Assembly: GCA_026390695.1 (NCBI GenBank) | Contig: JAPLFL010000123.1 | Location: 1 to 64,000, forward strand | Length of the DNA: 64,000 bases | Reading direction: 5' to 3' | Origin: Candidatus Kapaibacterium sp. | GTDB taxonomy: Bacteria > Bacteroidota > Ignavibacteria > Kapaibacteriales > UBA2268 | Shown: one piece after another, positions 1-9,722 of the stretch | How positions within the stretch are numbered: the first letter of the stretch is position 1 | Layout of the letters: each line of letters opens with the position of its first letter | The notes under the pieces: generated by a model | Database searches by the model: none | What the model saw: the letters and a program-made list of their open reading frames with translations, nothing else | What the model was told of the DNA's origin: nothing | Position numbers and translations under genes: made by a program

Positions 1-304
1 TAAAAGATTGGCTTAAAAAGATCAGTTGAGAAGCTAAAAAAATGGAGCTTTTAAAAATTCCGAACCCTGAATTTTTAAAAGCTAAAAAAAAACTGTCTCA
101 GGTGAAAAAAAGCTTGGAATTCAACATAAAAGACAACCTCCTACTCATAGTAGCACAAACATTATTGTTTGTTTATCTCTGAGACTCAAAATCAACAATC
201 AATAAAATTATTTTCACTTCTTTGGAGATGTTTTCGCTTTTTTTGTGTCATTATATATAAGGTATGTGCACATTTTGAAAAACATGTTGAAATTTGAAAA
301 TACT
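1..304. other. Intergenic region at the window edge, no gene recognised
   Basis: AT-rich stretch before the first gene. The only structure I see is a long AT-rich hairpin at 46-83, listed separately. A GTG at 245 opens the reading frame of the next gene, but the stretch before the ATG at 305 does not look like coding sequence or a signal peptide. Confidence 0.5.
46..83 (-). terminator. AT-rich hairpin, possible terminator
   Basis: A 15-bp perfect stem (46-60 pairs with 69-83) encloses an 8-base loop. Read on the minus strand it is followed after a few bases by a run of seven T, so it could end a minus-strand transcript. The plus strand is followed by A residues, not T. No minus-strand gene in the window ends here, so the role is uncertain. 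Confidence 0.35.
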
Positions 305-3300
305 ATGAAAAAGAAAATATATATAATAAGTCTGATAATCTTCGGATGTTGGCTTCAGTGGCTGTCAGCAGCTCCTAAACCAGTTGAGGCAATTCAAACT
401 CTTTCCGAATTTGATTTAAATAGTAATATCGGGAATGATTTTTGGCTGACAGTAATGCCCGGAATGCAGTCTGGCTATACCTCTGACCCTATTATGTTTT
501 ATTTCTTTTCAGAATTTTCTGCAAACGTTAGAATTGAAGTATCAGCTATGGGTCTGGATTATTCTTTTCCATTAACTCCACACGTTACTAAAGATTTTTC
601 ACTTACACCTGCTCAGGCTCAGCCATACACAGTTTCTTACCAAAATCAAAAATTTGCTGATCAATTTATTGCAGTCAAAAGAGCAATACATATAAGCTCG
701 GATTATCCTATTTGTGTTTATGTTGTAGCCCGCTATAGCGGCAACAGTGAAGGTTATTTGGCATATCCGACCAATGCCTTAGGTGATGAATATATAATTT
801 CATCTTACCCTGATTGTTCGGCTTACAATTTGATGTACAGCAGCCTTCCGTCAATTGCAGGAATAGTAGCTGCTTATGATAATACTTCTGTAACTTTCAC
901 ATTAGGTGGTAATAAGGATACAAAAACACCAAACAAGCTAAAGCCAGGACAGTTCAAGGTTTTTCAAATGAATCAGGGAGATGTTTTAACTTTTGCTACT
1001 GCTGATACTAACTCTGATCTTTCGGGTAGCAAAGTTGTTTCATCTAATCCTGTGGCAGTTTTCTCAGCAAATTTAGGTGCAAATATACCTGTTGAAAATG
1101 GTAATTTTGAATATCTTACCGAAATGGAACTCCCAACCCGTGCATGGGGAAAAACTTATATGGTCTCTACTATTGCTGGTAGAAGGAATAATTCTATTGT
1201 CAGGGTCTATGCCAAGGAACCCAATACCAATGTATATCTTGATGGCAGTCCAATAGGCACTTTATCTCAAGCAGGAGGAGTAATTGACAGTGCATACTTA
1301 GAGATTCGCATTGGTAGCGATACTTCAATGAGCTCTGTAATTAGTTCGGACAAAGCAATTTATGTTGTTCAGTATAATACCGGTTCAAAGGAAGATGGCT
1401 ATCCCCGCCCCAACAGCGACCCATTTCAAATGATTGTTGTCCCTTTCGAACAATATCAGAAGAATGTTGAATTTTCTACTCCAGGCACTAAATATGGTAT
1501 TAAATTCGATGAAAACTATCTTCAGCTTATCTATCAAGTCAAACCCGATGGCACTATTCCTGATGATCTTGAATTTGCTCAGGTAATTCAGGGCTATTTT
1601 GTTTGGGTAAAATTCCGCAGTCTGTTCCCAAAAGTTCAGGAAGATATTTTTTCATATTCTGTCGATGGCAATAAATATGCAGTAAAAAAAATCCTTTTAC
1701 CTACCGATGGGACTTATAAAATAAGGGCTAATACCGCCTTTTCAGCCATGATTTATGGTTTTACTCAGGATGACTCTTATGGCTATCCTGCAAGTATAGC
1801 TCTTCGTACTCTTGATAAATTAGACACAATTCCACCTTATGTTACCTGGGCAATGAATTGCGATGGCTCTGTTGATGGGACTGTCTTAGAAATTCCTGTT
1901 GATTCAAAACCTCCTTCGAATATAACTATTCGTTTTGACAGACCAGCGAGTAAAAATTATTCTTTTATTGCTGATAATCAAAGTCCTCCTGGATTTCCAG
2001 GTGGAAAAAAATGGAGATTACTTATCGGAAATCCACAGGAAGATGCTCTGGGTGTTATTCAATTCTGTGATGATTTTGGCAACATTTCAACTGTGACAAT
2101 TAAATATTTTCCAAAATTATTAGCGGTGGAGCCTACCAGTATTGATTTCGGTGGATTGAAAATTGGACAAATGGCCGAACGTAATCTGAAAATTATTAAT
2201 AAATCAAAAGATCAGCCAATTTCACTTTCTAAATATATCTTTTACAATAAGAATAGTATATTTTCAATTAAAAATTTAAATTCTGATATTATTTTAGCTC
2301 CGGGACGTGATACAACAATCACGATCGTCGCTTCTACTAATAAAAAAGGGCTTTTTATCGATTCTTTAGGAATTGGTGATACATGTGTTTTTAATAATTA
2401 CCTTGAATTGCATGCCGAAATTGCCAGCCCCTTGATTATAGCCGAGGATCAGTATTTCGGGGATGTAACTATTAATCAAACTGTAACTAAACCGATATAT
2501 ATTAATAATAAGGGTATTTGTCCCTTAACCGTTACCGGATATACTAAACCTAAAAATTTGGAATTTACACTTAAATTCCCCTCATTTCAACCTGATATAA
2601 GTGTTTCCAATCCTCTTGTTTTGACTCCTAATTCGAATTTCAAGATAGATGTTGATTTTTCTACAATAAATCCCGGGATATATACTGATTCTATTTTCTT
2701 TTTCTCCGATACTGATGGAATTGATTCGGTTTCGGTTCTGCAAGCACGCGGTTCATTACCGGGATTAATATGTACTTCAGTTGATTGGTCAAGAAAAAGG
2801 GTTCTTAGTTCAGGTTCAAATTCATATCCACCGGATAATACTGATCAAGGCATTGTACTCTATAATTCTGGAGCAAATGATATTACTATTATCAAAGTTG
2901 ATTCTGTTCCCGATCCTAAAGGTAGCTTCTTTAACCTTGATTTATCTGTTTTGGATAATAAAATTCTTCAACCAAAGGAAAAGATAATTATTCCAGTTAC
3001 ATTTATTCCCCGAACCGTTGGTGATCATCAATTGAAGCTAACTTTTAAAAATAGTGAAAATACCGTCAAGGAATCTATTCTTCATGGAACTGGCGTTCAA
3101 GCTCAGGCTATTTCCCTTAATTCCAATAATGAGATTGTATTCGATGATTGTGTAATCGGAGATAAAGGAAGTTTCAGTCAGAAAAGTTTGATCATACACA
3201 ACAAATCCGTTAATGAATACGCCTGGGCTGATAGTCTTTTTATACAGGATATTATTTGTGGAGGAAGCCCTGATGAACTGTCATTTGACTGGAATAAAGT

Positions 3301-4537
3301 AAGTTATAAAGGATTTAAACTCAAGAAGGATAATTTGAAATTTCCTGTTAAATTGGCTCCGGGTGCAGATTTGACCTTAGATGCACAATTTATTGCTCAA
3401 ACCGAAGGCATTGCGTCATCTTCCGTTAAAATATTAACCGATGTTGATTCTAATATGATTATCAAATTTACTGCAAACGGAACAATGAAGGGATTGAAAT
3501 TCACCTCCGATACTGTTCAGATTTGCTCAGGAGTTCAGGATACAATTCATATTTCACTTCAGAACATCGGCTCAAAATCATTGCAGATTGATTCGGTAGC
3601 ATTGGTGAGTAAACCAAATGATTTTTCTATTCTGAATATTTCACCAAAAACCGCTTTTTCGATTCCCGCTAAAAATTTCTATAATGTCCTTGTACTTTAC
3701 AAACCTAAATCCGCAGGAAAAATCTCTGACTCAATCGTAGTTTATTCTACGGAATTGCCTAAAAATCAAATTAAAATCCCTTTGGCAGCGAGTTCGTTTA
3801 TTATTCAACGTACCAGTTCCCTTTCTCCGAATGTACAAAATACAAAGCCGGGCAGAACGGTTCCTTGTTCATTAATACTCGATGCAGGAGCTGACGTTAA
3901 AATAGGACAAATTAAAAAACTTACAATTAAAATATCATATAACACGGAATCATTATTGTTAGATAAAAATAGTATTTCGCTTGGGTATTCATCTTCCGGG
4001 AAATTTGTAATTTCCAATATTGATCAGTCGAACAAAGGATATTGTTTGGTCACTATGGATAAAGCTCTCGGTGAAATCGGACTCGATAAACAGGAAATAT
4101 TAAAATATAATTTCTTAGCTTTATTACCACCAGATACAGCTTATACAAATATTATTACAAATGACATTAGCAGTGAAGGAAACGGACAATGTATTAATTT
4201 CCTGCCATCGGCATCAATTATCAATATTGATTCATCTTGTATTAGTTTAATGAAATTTAATTTTTCGGATATAAAATATCAATTCTCTGAAATAAAACCC
4301 AACCCTATAAATGCTACAGGAACAAATCTTGATTTTTCAATAGGTTTGGAAGCCAGTACCAAGCTTTCTTTGATAGATTTATCCGGCAAGACACTTTCAA
4401 CTTTAGTCTCAGGAAACATGAAACCCGGAAATTACAGCCTTCCTTTTCCAATAGATCATACTCCTTCCGGAATTTATTTATTGAAATTAGAATCCGGTGA
4501 ATTTTCCAAAGTGCAACGAATAGTTGTGCAGAAATAA
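305..4537 (+). CDS. Large secreted IgGFc-binding-like / choice-of-anchor D protein with T9SS sorting domain
   Basis: Predicted cell-surface protein of about 1410 residues. The ATG at 305 is preferred over the GTG at 245 because it begins a clean signal peptide (MKKK, hydrophobic core, end near LSA). Residues ~40-400 look like the bacterial IgGFc-binding N-terminal domain: GNDFWL opening, conserved repeats of VSSNPVAVFSANLG type and an ELPTRAWGKTYMVS block. From ~600 to ~1170 there are about five beta-sandwich repeats of choice-of-anchor D/ASH type (for example SIDFGGLKIGQ). A cohesin-like stretch follows at ~1185-1300. The C-terminus (~1323-1410, with IKPNP, LSLIDLSGKTL, GIYLLKLESG) is a type A T9SS sorting domain. 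It is therefore probably exported by T9SS and attached to the cell surface. The ligand is unknown; IgG binding is only the family name. Confidence 0.85.
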   Translation: MKKKIYIISLIIFGCWLQWLSAAPKPVEAIQTLSEFDLNSNIGNDFWLTVMPGMQSGYTSDPIMFYFFSEFSANVRIEVSAMGLDYSFPLTPHVTKDFSLTPAQAQPYTVSYQNQKFADQFIAVKRAIHISSDYPICVYVVARYSGNSEGYLAYPTNALGDEYIISSYPDCSAYNLMYSSLPSIAGIVAAYDNTSVTFTLGGNKDTKTPNKLKPGQFKVFQMNQGDVLTFATADTNSDLSGSKVVSSNPVAVFSANLGANIPVENGNFEYLTEMELPTRAWGKTYMVSTIAGRRNNSIVRVYAKEPNTNVYLDGSPIGTLSQAGGVIDSAYLEIRIGSDTSMSSVISSDKAIYVVQYNTGSKEDGYPRPNSDPFQMIVVPFEQYQKNVEFSTPGTKYGIKFDENYLQLIYQVKPDGTIPDDLEFAQVIQGYFVWVKFRSLFPKVQEDIFSYSVDGNKYAVKKILLPTDGTYKIRANTAFSAMIYGFTQDDSYGYPASIALRTLDKLDTIPPYVTWAMNCDGSVDGTVLEIPVDSKPPSNITIRFDRPASKNYSFIADNQSPPGFPGGKKWRLLIGNPQEDALGVIQFCDDFGNISTVTIKYFPKLLAVEPTSIDFGGLKIGQMAERNLKIINKSKDQPISLSKYIFYNKNSIFSIKNLNSDIILAPGRDTTITIVASTNKKGLFIDSLGIGDTCVFNNYLELHAEIASPLIIAEDQYFGDVTINQTVTKPIYINNKGICPLTVTGYTKPKNLEFTLKFPSFQPDISVSNPLVLTPNSNFKIDVDFSTINPGIYTDSIFFFSDTDGIDSVSVLQARGSLPGLICTSVDWSRKRVLSSGSNSYPPDNTDQGIVLYNSGANDITIIKVDSVPDPKGSFFNLDLSVLDNKILQPKEKIIIPVTFIPRTVGDHQLKLTFKNSENTVKESILHGTGVQAQAISLNSNNEIVFDDCVIGDKGSFSQKSLIIHNKSVNEYAWADSLFIQDIICGGSPDELSFDWNKVSYKGFKLKKDNLKFPVKLAPGADLTLDAQFIAQTEGIASSSVKILTDVDSNMIIKFTANGTMKGLKFTSDTVQICSGVQDTIHISLQNIGSKSLQIDSVALVSKPNDFSILNISPKTAFSIPAKNFYNVLVLYKPKSAGKISDSIVVYSTELPKNQIKIPLAASSFIIQRTSSLSPNVQNTKPGRTVPCSLILDAGADVKIGQIKKLTIKISYNTESLLLDKNSISLGYSSSGKFVISNIDQSNKGYCLVTMDKALGEIGLDKQEILKYNFLALLPPDTAYTNIITNDISSEGNGQCINFLPSASIINIDSSCISLMKFNFSDIKYQFSEIKPNPINATGTNLDFSIGLEASTKLSLIDLSGKTLSTLVSGNMKPGNYSLPFPIDHTPSGIYLLKLESGEFSKVQRIVVQK

Positions 4538-4595
4538 AGAAGAAATAATTTTCTTGTTTTACATATAAGAAAGAAAGTTTCATATCAAAACAAAA

Positions 4596-4871
4596 ATGTT
4601 CTTTATCCTTCTTCTCGCTTTTTGCGCTGCTGCTGCTAATGCCGGAGATATTTTATGGAGTAGAGTATCGAATCCGATCTATTATACTTTTGTGAACTAT
4701 TCTACAGACGGTAGATATATTGCAACGGGAGGAAGTGATGGTAATGTTTTACTATACGATGCTCAAAATGGTGCGTTTGTATATACTTTTCAAAAAGATA
4801 GTGATGATACCTTGGGAAATAATAATAAATTCAATCGGAAATCATTTCTTTATCGCGGAGCGATTAAATAA
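4596..4871 (+). pseudogene. Truncated WD40-repeat secreted protein (fragment)
   Basis: A 91-residue frame starts with a convincing signal peptide (MFFILLLAFCAAAANA). It continues with one WD40-like blade (FVNYSTDGRYIATGGSDGNVLLYDAQNG) and stops soon after. WD40 propellers need several blades, so this is most likely the 5' remnant of a longer gene. No continuation of the repeats was found in the other frames downstream. Instead a pair of inverted palindromic repeats lies at 4924-4995, after which the convergent lipoprotein gene begins. It could also be an intact short secreted peptide, which I think less likely. Confidence 0.6.
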
Positions 4872-4923
4872 TGGTAGCAAAAGATTCCCCATTCCCCCAT
4901 TTATCGTGTAGCGATTTTGCACT

Positions 4924-4995
4924 CGTTACCAAGCTCCTGCTTGGTAACGGATTGCTGAGGCAAAAGAGGAAGTTCCCAAGCAGGAGCTTGGGAAC
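4924..4995. repeat. Pair of oppositely oriented palindromic repeats (CCAAGC...GCTTGG type)
   Basis: Two hairpins lie 22 bases apart. One has an 11-bp stem (4924-4934 / 4939-4949) with loop TCCT; the other has a 10-bp stem (4972-4981 / 4986-4995) with loop AGGA. The core AAGC-TCCT-GCTT is the same in both but inverted, so they are two copies in opposite orientation. They sit between the truncated WD40 gene and the convergent lipoprotein gene. I recall similar sequence as dispersed intergenic palindromes in other genomes. Confidence 0.75.
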
Positions 4996-5024
4996 AAGAT
5001 ATTTCTTCTTCAACTTTACAAACT

Positions 5025-6314
5025 CTACTTCGGAGGGCAGCCTCCATTGCACTGTCCAACGTTTAACAAACATTTTTCATATTTCCACAGCGGCCCTTTC
5101 CCTCCAACTATTGTGACGCCAAATGCACCGAGCCCCCAGCTATATGAACCGTAAAACCCTAAAATCGCTTGCTGGCATGCAGGAAATGTAGTGTAGTTTC
5201 CTCCAATTAAATATGCTGACATTACTGAACCAAGAGTAGTCTTTAAAAATTCTATTTCAAATCGTGGCAAACCTATGCCCCATGATACGGATATTGGACT
5301 GGCTGATGCTGTGTGAGGAGTTCCGTCTCCATCATAAGTAACGGTTTTAACAGTACCCGTGGGCGTGCAATCGCGAGTATCTTTGTGGTAAGTTAATCCC
5401 TCGGAAGCCGAATATTTTACCCTGGCTGCAATTATACTTGATCCGTCAGGTGGGCAAATTGCATTCATCACAACATAAAGCTTGGTTTTGAAAAGTAAAA
5501 ATGGCAGCCCTTCTACCGGAATCGGTGGCAGAATATCAAGTGGCAGTTCAATGCCTATATTATCACCTGACCCGGCAAATTTGAAGTTTATAGTAGCTTC
5601 GGTTTCTGCCAGATCATCCTGCTGATCATATTGTACTAACTGATGATCAACAACCCTAACAACTCCTTTTGCTCTGTAACTTTTCAAAACAACAGTAACT
5701 TCCATGGATGCAACTTTTGTATTGACAATTCTCTTATCAACAATAACTTTAAATGTACACTGCCCTTTTGCAAAAGTACCACTGACAGTATAAAGGAAAT
5801 CAGTAGTTTTATATTGGAAATTAAAATCATTATTGGATGGATTGACTTGAATATTAGCCCCTTTTAAGTTTTTTAGAGCCTTCATGTATGTTTTTGGAGA
5901 CATATCGAACAATACATCATAATTAATATCGCAATCCTTGACAGCCTCAGTGAAAGTCACAAATTCGGTATTGACAACACGAATATTTGATGAATCAACA
6001 ATATCAGTCACCTTTCTGATTGTATAATTATTGATTACAATAATATCTCCTGCTTTCAGTTGAGCAGCTTTGGAATTAGTTTTTTTGAAATAGAAAATAT
6101 CATTTGCAGAATCAATTTTCACAAGATCGGTCATTTCTGAATTTTTAAATTCCACCACACCAGATGAATATGTAATCGAACATGCAACTTTATCAGGGCT
6201 TTGATCTACAGCCGTACTTATGGCATTATCACCGCAGCCAGAAATAATTATCAATAGAAGAATAAATGGCAAATAAATCCATTTATTAATCAAAAAAAAC
6301 AAGTAGTGGAGCAT
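5025..6314 (-). CDS. Hypothetical lipoprotein
   Basis: Not recognised as any named family. The ATG at 6314 is preferred over the one at 6350: it gives a lipoprotein signal peptide with the lipobox-like IISGC, and a good promoter match (6348-6379) overlaps the longer start. The mature protein of about 400 residues is rich in beta-strand-like sequence without obvious repeats. It contains scattered cysteines and ends in a Cys/Gly-rich tail (GQCNGGCPPK). Predicted location is the periplasmic or outer-surface face of a membrane, by lipid attachment to the Cys. It converges with the WD40 fragment and has no obvious operon partner. Confidence 0.7.
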   Translation of the reverse strand: MLHYLFFLINKWIYLPFILLLIIISGCGDNAISTAVDQSPDKVACSITYSSGVVEFKNSEMTDLVKIDSANDIFYFKKTNSKAAQLKAGDIIVINNYTIRKVTDIVDSSNIRVVNTEFVTFTEAVKDCDINYDVLFDMSPKTYMKALKNLKGANIQVNPSNNDFNFQYKTTDFLYTVSGTFAKGQCTFKVIVDKRIVNTKVASMEVTVVLKSYRAKGVVRVVDHQLVQYDQQDDLAETEATINFKFAGSGDNIGIELPLDILPPIPVEGLPFLLFKTKLYVVMNAICPPDGSSIIAARVKYSASEGLTYHKDTRDCTPTGTVKTVTYDGDGTPHTASASPISVSWGIGLPRFEIEFLKTTLGSVMSAYLIGGNYTTFPACQQAILGFYGSYSWGLGAFGVTIVGGKGPLWKYEKCLLNVGQCNGGCPPK

Positions 6315-6347
6315 CGTATTAATACCTTTAAATATTTTAACATCTGG

Positions 6348-6379
6348 CAAAAATACTAATAAAAAAATACATAAACAAA
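6348..6379 (-). promoter_or_regulatory. Bacteroidota-type promoter for the lipoprotein gene
   Basis: On the minus strand, TTTG (6376-6379) is followed after 20 bases by TATTTTTG (6348-6355). This matches the Bacteroidota consensus TTTG-N19/21-TAnnTTTG. The expected transcript would start near 6341, about 27 bases before the ATG at 6314, which supports that start codon. Confidence 0.6.
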
Positions 6380-6400
6380 TAATTACAATGGTTAATGGTT

Positions 6401-6421
6401 AATGGTTAATGATTAACCATT
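6401..6421. repeat. Perfect palindrome built on a TTAATGG tandem repeat
   Basis: The heptamer TTAATGG is repeated from about 6388 and runs into a 21-base perfect inverted repeat (AATGGTTAAT, a central G, then its complement). It overlaps the 3' end of the GNAT gene region at 6423 and lies upstream of the lipoprotein promoter. It may be a weak terminator for the minus-strand GNAT gene or a simple repeat. Confidence 0.5.
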
Positions 6422-6422
6422 A

Positions 6423-6884
6423 TTATAATTCTTTTGCCATGATATAATTTTTGAAACTCATTCCTTTTAAATCCGATTGATTTTCCTTAATTTCTTTAAA
6501 ACCATGCTTAATAAAGAAAGTTTTTGCACTAATGCTTACTTCTGATACGATTTTATTGATACCAAGAAAATTCGAATTTTCAAAAAGTTCGTTCATCAAT
6601 ACCGATGCAACACCCTTTCCCTGAAAATCTTTGTGAACATAGAGCATGTCAAGATTGCCGGATTCGGTCATTGAGCAAAAGCCAAGAATTTTATTATTCT
6701 CCTCGGAAACAAAGAAATATTCATCGACAATTCTTTTATTCCAAAGATCAGAATCATTTGAAAAATCAGCCCAAATGCTGATCTGTTCATTGTTATAATC
6801 TTTAGAATTAACAGAAATGACAGTTTCACGGAATAAATTTTTTATTTCCTCAATATCTTCTATGCTTGCACCGCGGATTTCCAT
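6423..6884 (-). CDS. GNAT family N-acetyltransferase
   Basis: A 153-residue protein of the GCN5-related acetyltransferase fold. The acetyl-CoA-binding motif A is clear: LDMLYVHKDFQGKGVASVLM carries the QxxGxG/A loop, followed by a later FFIKHGFKEI strand-helix typical of motif B. It would transfer an acetyl group from acetyl-CoA to an amine; the substrate cannot be read from sequence. It starts 5 bases after the stop of the large Asp-box protein gene, so the two are probably cotranscribed, although no functional link is evident. Confidence 0.85.
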   Translation of the reverse strand: MEIRGASIEDIEEIKNLFRETVISVNSKDYNNEQISIWADFSNDSDLWNKRIVDEYFFVSEENNKILGFCSMTESGNLDMLYVHKDFQGKGVASVLMNELFENSNFLGINKIVSEVSISAKTFFIKHGFKEIKENQSDLKGMSFKNYIMAKEL

Positions 6885-6889
6885 AATTT

Positions 6890-9601
6890 TTAATTTAATA
6901 TAAGAACTTTTTTAGCTAAAACTTTATTTACGTTTTTCAAAACAACAAAGTATGTACCATTTTTTACAAAGATAGGATTTTTTTCATTAAAATTCCAATA
7001 ATAATCATGCTTCCCTTCAGTTGTAGTGCCGTTAAACAAGGTTTTTAGGGTTATTCCATTTAAATCAACGATCTCTAATTTAATTTCAATATTTTTATCT
7101 AAATAAAGTTCTACCTGCACTTGTTCGGCGTTTGAAGTGACAATAAAATTGGGAATGTCATCAGCCATTAACTCATTTACAGAAGTGATCAAATGTACAG
7201 GAAAGAAACAGTTCCCAATGCAATTATTATTAGTCGTTTGTAGAACAGAGACAGTACCTGTAGCAACATTTGACCATTTTACGTTTACATCGGGCAAATT
7301 GTCAGGACCAATAAAGCTACCACCAGTCACGTTCCATTTGAACCCGGAAAGTGCATCCGGTATGACTGAATACTTTTCAATTGAATAATTAATTGCTTTA
7401 TCCGATCCAACGATTTTAGGTTTTGGTGTTTTATTAATTTGAATTATTTGATCATTAGATGATGAACAAAAAGTTGATTTATTTTTAACAGATGTACCAA
7501 TAGTCCCGGAAGGTGCAGCCAGCCACTGAACCTGAATACTTGCCTGATTCGGATTATTCAGAATATTACCACCACTGATAGTCCAATAATAATTATATCC
7601 CGAATCCGAAGGTACAGAATAATCAACAAGTTCATTCTCACAAACTGAAATTTTACCCGTTATTTTTGCATCAGGCGCAGGCAAAACCATGATTTCAAAA
7701 GATGAAGTATCGCTGCAGGAGCTAATAGTATCAGTTTCAAGAACAAATATTTTTCTTTTTCCAAGCGGAGTAGTCCATTTGATCCATGTAAAATTTTCAA
7801 AGCCATTACTAATATCTTTTCCAAGATCATCAGTCCATTGATAAATATGACTATTAATTTTCAAAGTTGAATATGAAATAATTTCTCCTTTACAAACATT
7901 TTTGTTACCAACGATTTTAGGACTTGGTTTAGCTTCGATATTGATTATTTTAGTAACTGAATCTGTACAACCGGTTGAAGTAATTATTTCAATAAGAGTG
8001 ACAGTACCTTTTCCGGCAGAATACCACTTAATATTTACAGAATTTTGATTATCGGCTCCGATTATAATTCCACCAGATACACCCCATTTGAACTGATGAT
8101 TCGGGATATTTGAACTTATATAAGTTCCAGTGCTGTTTTCACAAATTGTATTTAATCCGGTAATAACTGGCACAGGGAGCGGATTTATTGTCAGGCTTGA
8201 GTCATAATTTGCACCAATAAAGAATGGATCGGAACTAATAATCCTGATTTTATATGCAGATCCATAAGCTAAAGATTTTGGAAAAACGGCATTTATTGAA
8301 CTTGACATATTTGAATTAATTGATCCGATAACCGTTGGATTCGTAAAATTGCCGATAGTATCGCTAAGTTGAACAGAAAATATATTAGCTGCAGAAAACG
8401 CTCCAGTAGCTTGAAAAGGAATATTTATCTTTGAACCGGCAGATATAATAGTTGGGATAAAAGAAACTTGTATTGAATTAGTAGGAGCATGGTAATTACC
8501 GGTAGGATTTCTTTTATAATAAATAGCCTTGTGGCCATCTCTCTGGTCTGTCCAAATAAGATGCAGAATGTCACGGGTCACTCCGATAAACGGGAATGCA
8601 GGATGAGATGCACCACTAACAATGACTGAAGGACTTGTCCATGATTTTCCGCCATCAGTGGATTTGCAGTAGAGTAAACCATCATTAAAGCTAAAACAGA
8701 TCAAATGTACATTCAGACCATCTCTTAAAATTGAAGGGTAATACACAGCATAACCGTTAACGAGAGAATCAACATTAGACCAAGTGGCTCCATAATTCGA
8801 AGAATATCTATGCCTGATACATGATCCCCCAGCCCATACTACATCAACATACGAACCATTTACAGCCACCATCGGGCAATACGAGTAAGTTCCGGAACCA
8901 CCGGACATGTTTGTTTCAATCCCCCATGTTAAGCCATTATCAGTAGAACGTCTGTAAAAAGTTTCCATTTTTCCTGTTCGTTTGTCATTCCATGCCAAAT
9001 GTACATAGTCGCCTCCGGCTGCTATTGAAGGATCTTCTGAGCGATTAGTATCATTTGAAATTTGAATCGAGCCATCCCAGTTTATCCCATAATTAGTACT
9101 TCGACGGCAATAAACTTCAGTATTCCCCGGATGAGAATCGTTAAGAGCCATGAATACATTAGCATCAGAAGCAGTGATGGAAGGCCACCAGTAATAATAA
9201 CCGAGAGATACGATCGGTTCAAATGTATTTCCACCATCTGTCGAACGATAATAACTTGATAAGGCAGATCCTATGGCACTATCTCTGCAAGCAACATAAA
9301 TTATACCATTAGCGACGGCTACGGAAGGAAAATCGGCTTTCCCAGGTGTTCCGGAGAGGCGTTTATCAGCAATCCAGTTGACTCCCCTATCAGATGATTT
9401 CTTGTAAAAGATAGGGCTTCCGTTTTTATTAGCATCCCACCAGACAACATGTATATCATTCCCATTAGTAGCAATACATTGCCCCATATTCTCATTCAAA
9501 GAGGCTGATCCTTCATTGGTGGATAGCTTAAAATCGGCTTCCCATTGCGCGTTTGCAATAATCCCATTCAACAAGAGCCAAACTATCAGAATATACTTCA
9601 T
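6890..9601 (-). CDS. Secreted sialidase-like (Asp-box/BNR) protein with PKD-like repeats and T9SS-type C-terminus
   Basis: A 903-residue exported protein with signal peptide MKYILIVWLLLNGIIANA. Residues ~65-330 hold about six Asp-box (BNR) motifs of the S-x-D-x-G-x-T-W kind (SSDRGVNW, STDGGNTF, STNYGINW, STDNGLTW, SSNYGATW, STDGGKSW), which predicts a six-bladed sialidase-like propeller. Residues ~370-460 look like an Ig-like domain. Residues ~460-800 contain four repeated PKD-like segments with paired cysteines (for example ISVCENELVDYSVPSDSGYNYYW, quoted in part: ISVCENELVDY). The end (~815-903) resembles a T9SS type A or FlgD-like sorting domain. Catalytic sialidase residues were not identifiable, so glycan binding or a structural role is as likely as hydrolysis. 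Confidence 0.8.
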   Translation of the reverse strand: MKYILIVWLLLNGIIANAQWEADFKLSTNEGSASLNENMGQCIATNGNDIHVVWWDANKNGSPIFYKKSSDRGVNWIADKRLSGTPGKADFPSVAVANGIIYVACRDSAIGSALSSYYRSTDGGNTFEPIVSLGYYYWWPSITASDANVFMALNDSHPGNTEVYCRRSTNYGINWDGSIQISNDTNRSEDPSIAAGGDYVHLAWNDKRTGKMETFYRRSTDNGLTWGIETNMSGGSGTYSYCPMVAVNGSYVDVVWAGGSCIRHRYSSNYGATWSNVDSLVNGYAVYYPSILRDGLNVHLICFSFNDGLLYCKSTDGGKSWTSPSVIVSGASHPAFPFIGVTRDILHLIWTDQRDGHKAIYYKRNPTGNYHAPTNSIQVSFIPTIISAGSKINIPFQATGAFSAANIFSVQLSDTIGNFTNPTVIGSINSNMSSSINAVFPKSLAYGSAYKIRIISSDPFFIGANYDSSLTINPLPVPVITGLNTICENSTGTYISSNIPNHQFKWGVSGGIIIGADNQNSVNIKWYSAGKGTVTLIEIITSTGCTDSVTKIINIEAKPSPKIVGNKNVCKGEIISYSTLKINSHIYQWTDDLGKDISNGFENFTWIKWTTPLGKRKIFVLETDTISSCSDTSSFEIMVLPAPDAKITGKISVCENELVDYSVPSDSGYNYYWTISGGNILNNPNQASIQVQWLAAPSGTIGTSVKNKSTFCSSSNDQIIQINKTPKPKIVGSDKAINYSIEKYSVIPDALSGFKWNVTGGSFIGPDNLPDVNVKWSNVATGTVSVLQTTNNNCIGNCFFPVHLITSVNELMADDIPNFIVTSNAEQVQVELYLDKNIEIKLEIVDLNGITLKTLFNGTTTEGKHDYYWNFNEKNPIFVKNGTYFVVLKNVNKVLAKKVLILN

Positions 9602-9679
9602 ATTTCCCTTAAATTACCCATAATAATTAATGATTTTATTAAGTTAATGTTACTTCTTTTTTTTTTCATGTTTATCATT

Positions 9680-9687
9680 TAACTTTG
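9680..9687 (+). promoter_or_regulatory. -7 element candidate for the solute-binding protein gene
   Basis: TAACTTTG matches TAnnTTTG and lies 36 bases before the ATG at 9723. A second match, TAATTTTG, is at 9702-9709. No good -33 TTTG is present at the right distance for either one, so this is a half-site call. Confidence 0.35.
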
Positions 9688-9722
9688 TATTCACTTTTGT
9701 TTAATTTTGATTTAAATCTATT

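Noticed and set aside
4043-4583. Minus-strand open frames opposite the 3' end of the IgGFc-binding-like gene
   Set aside because: They lie opposite a well-supported coding frame, have no recognisable domain, and their composition reflects the complementary strand of the real gene.
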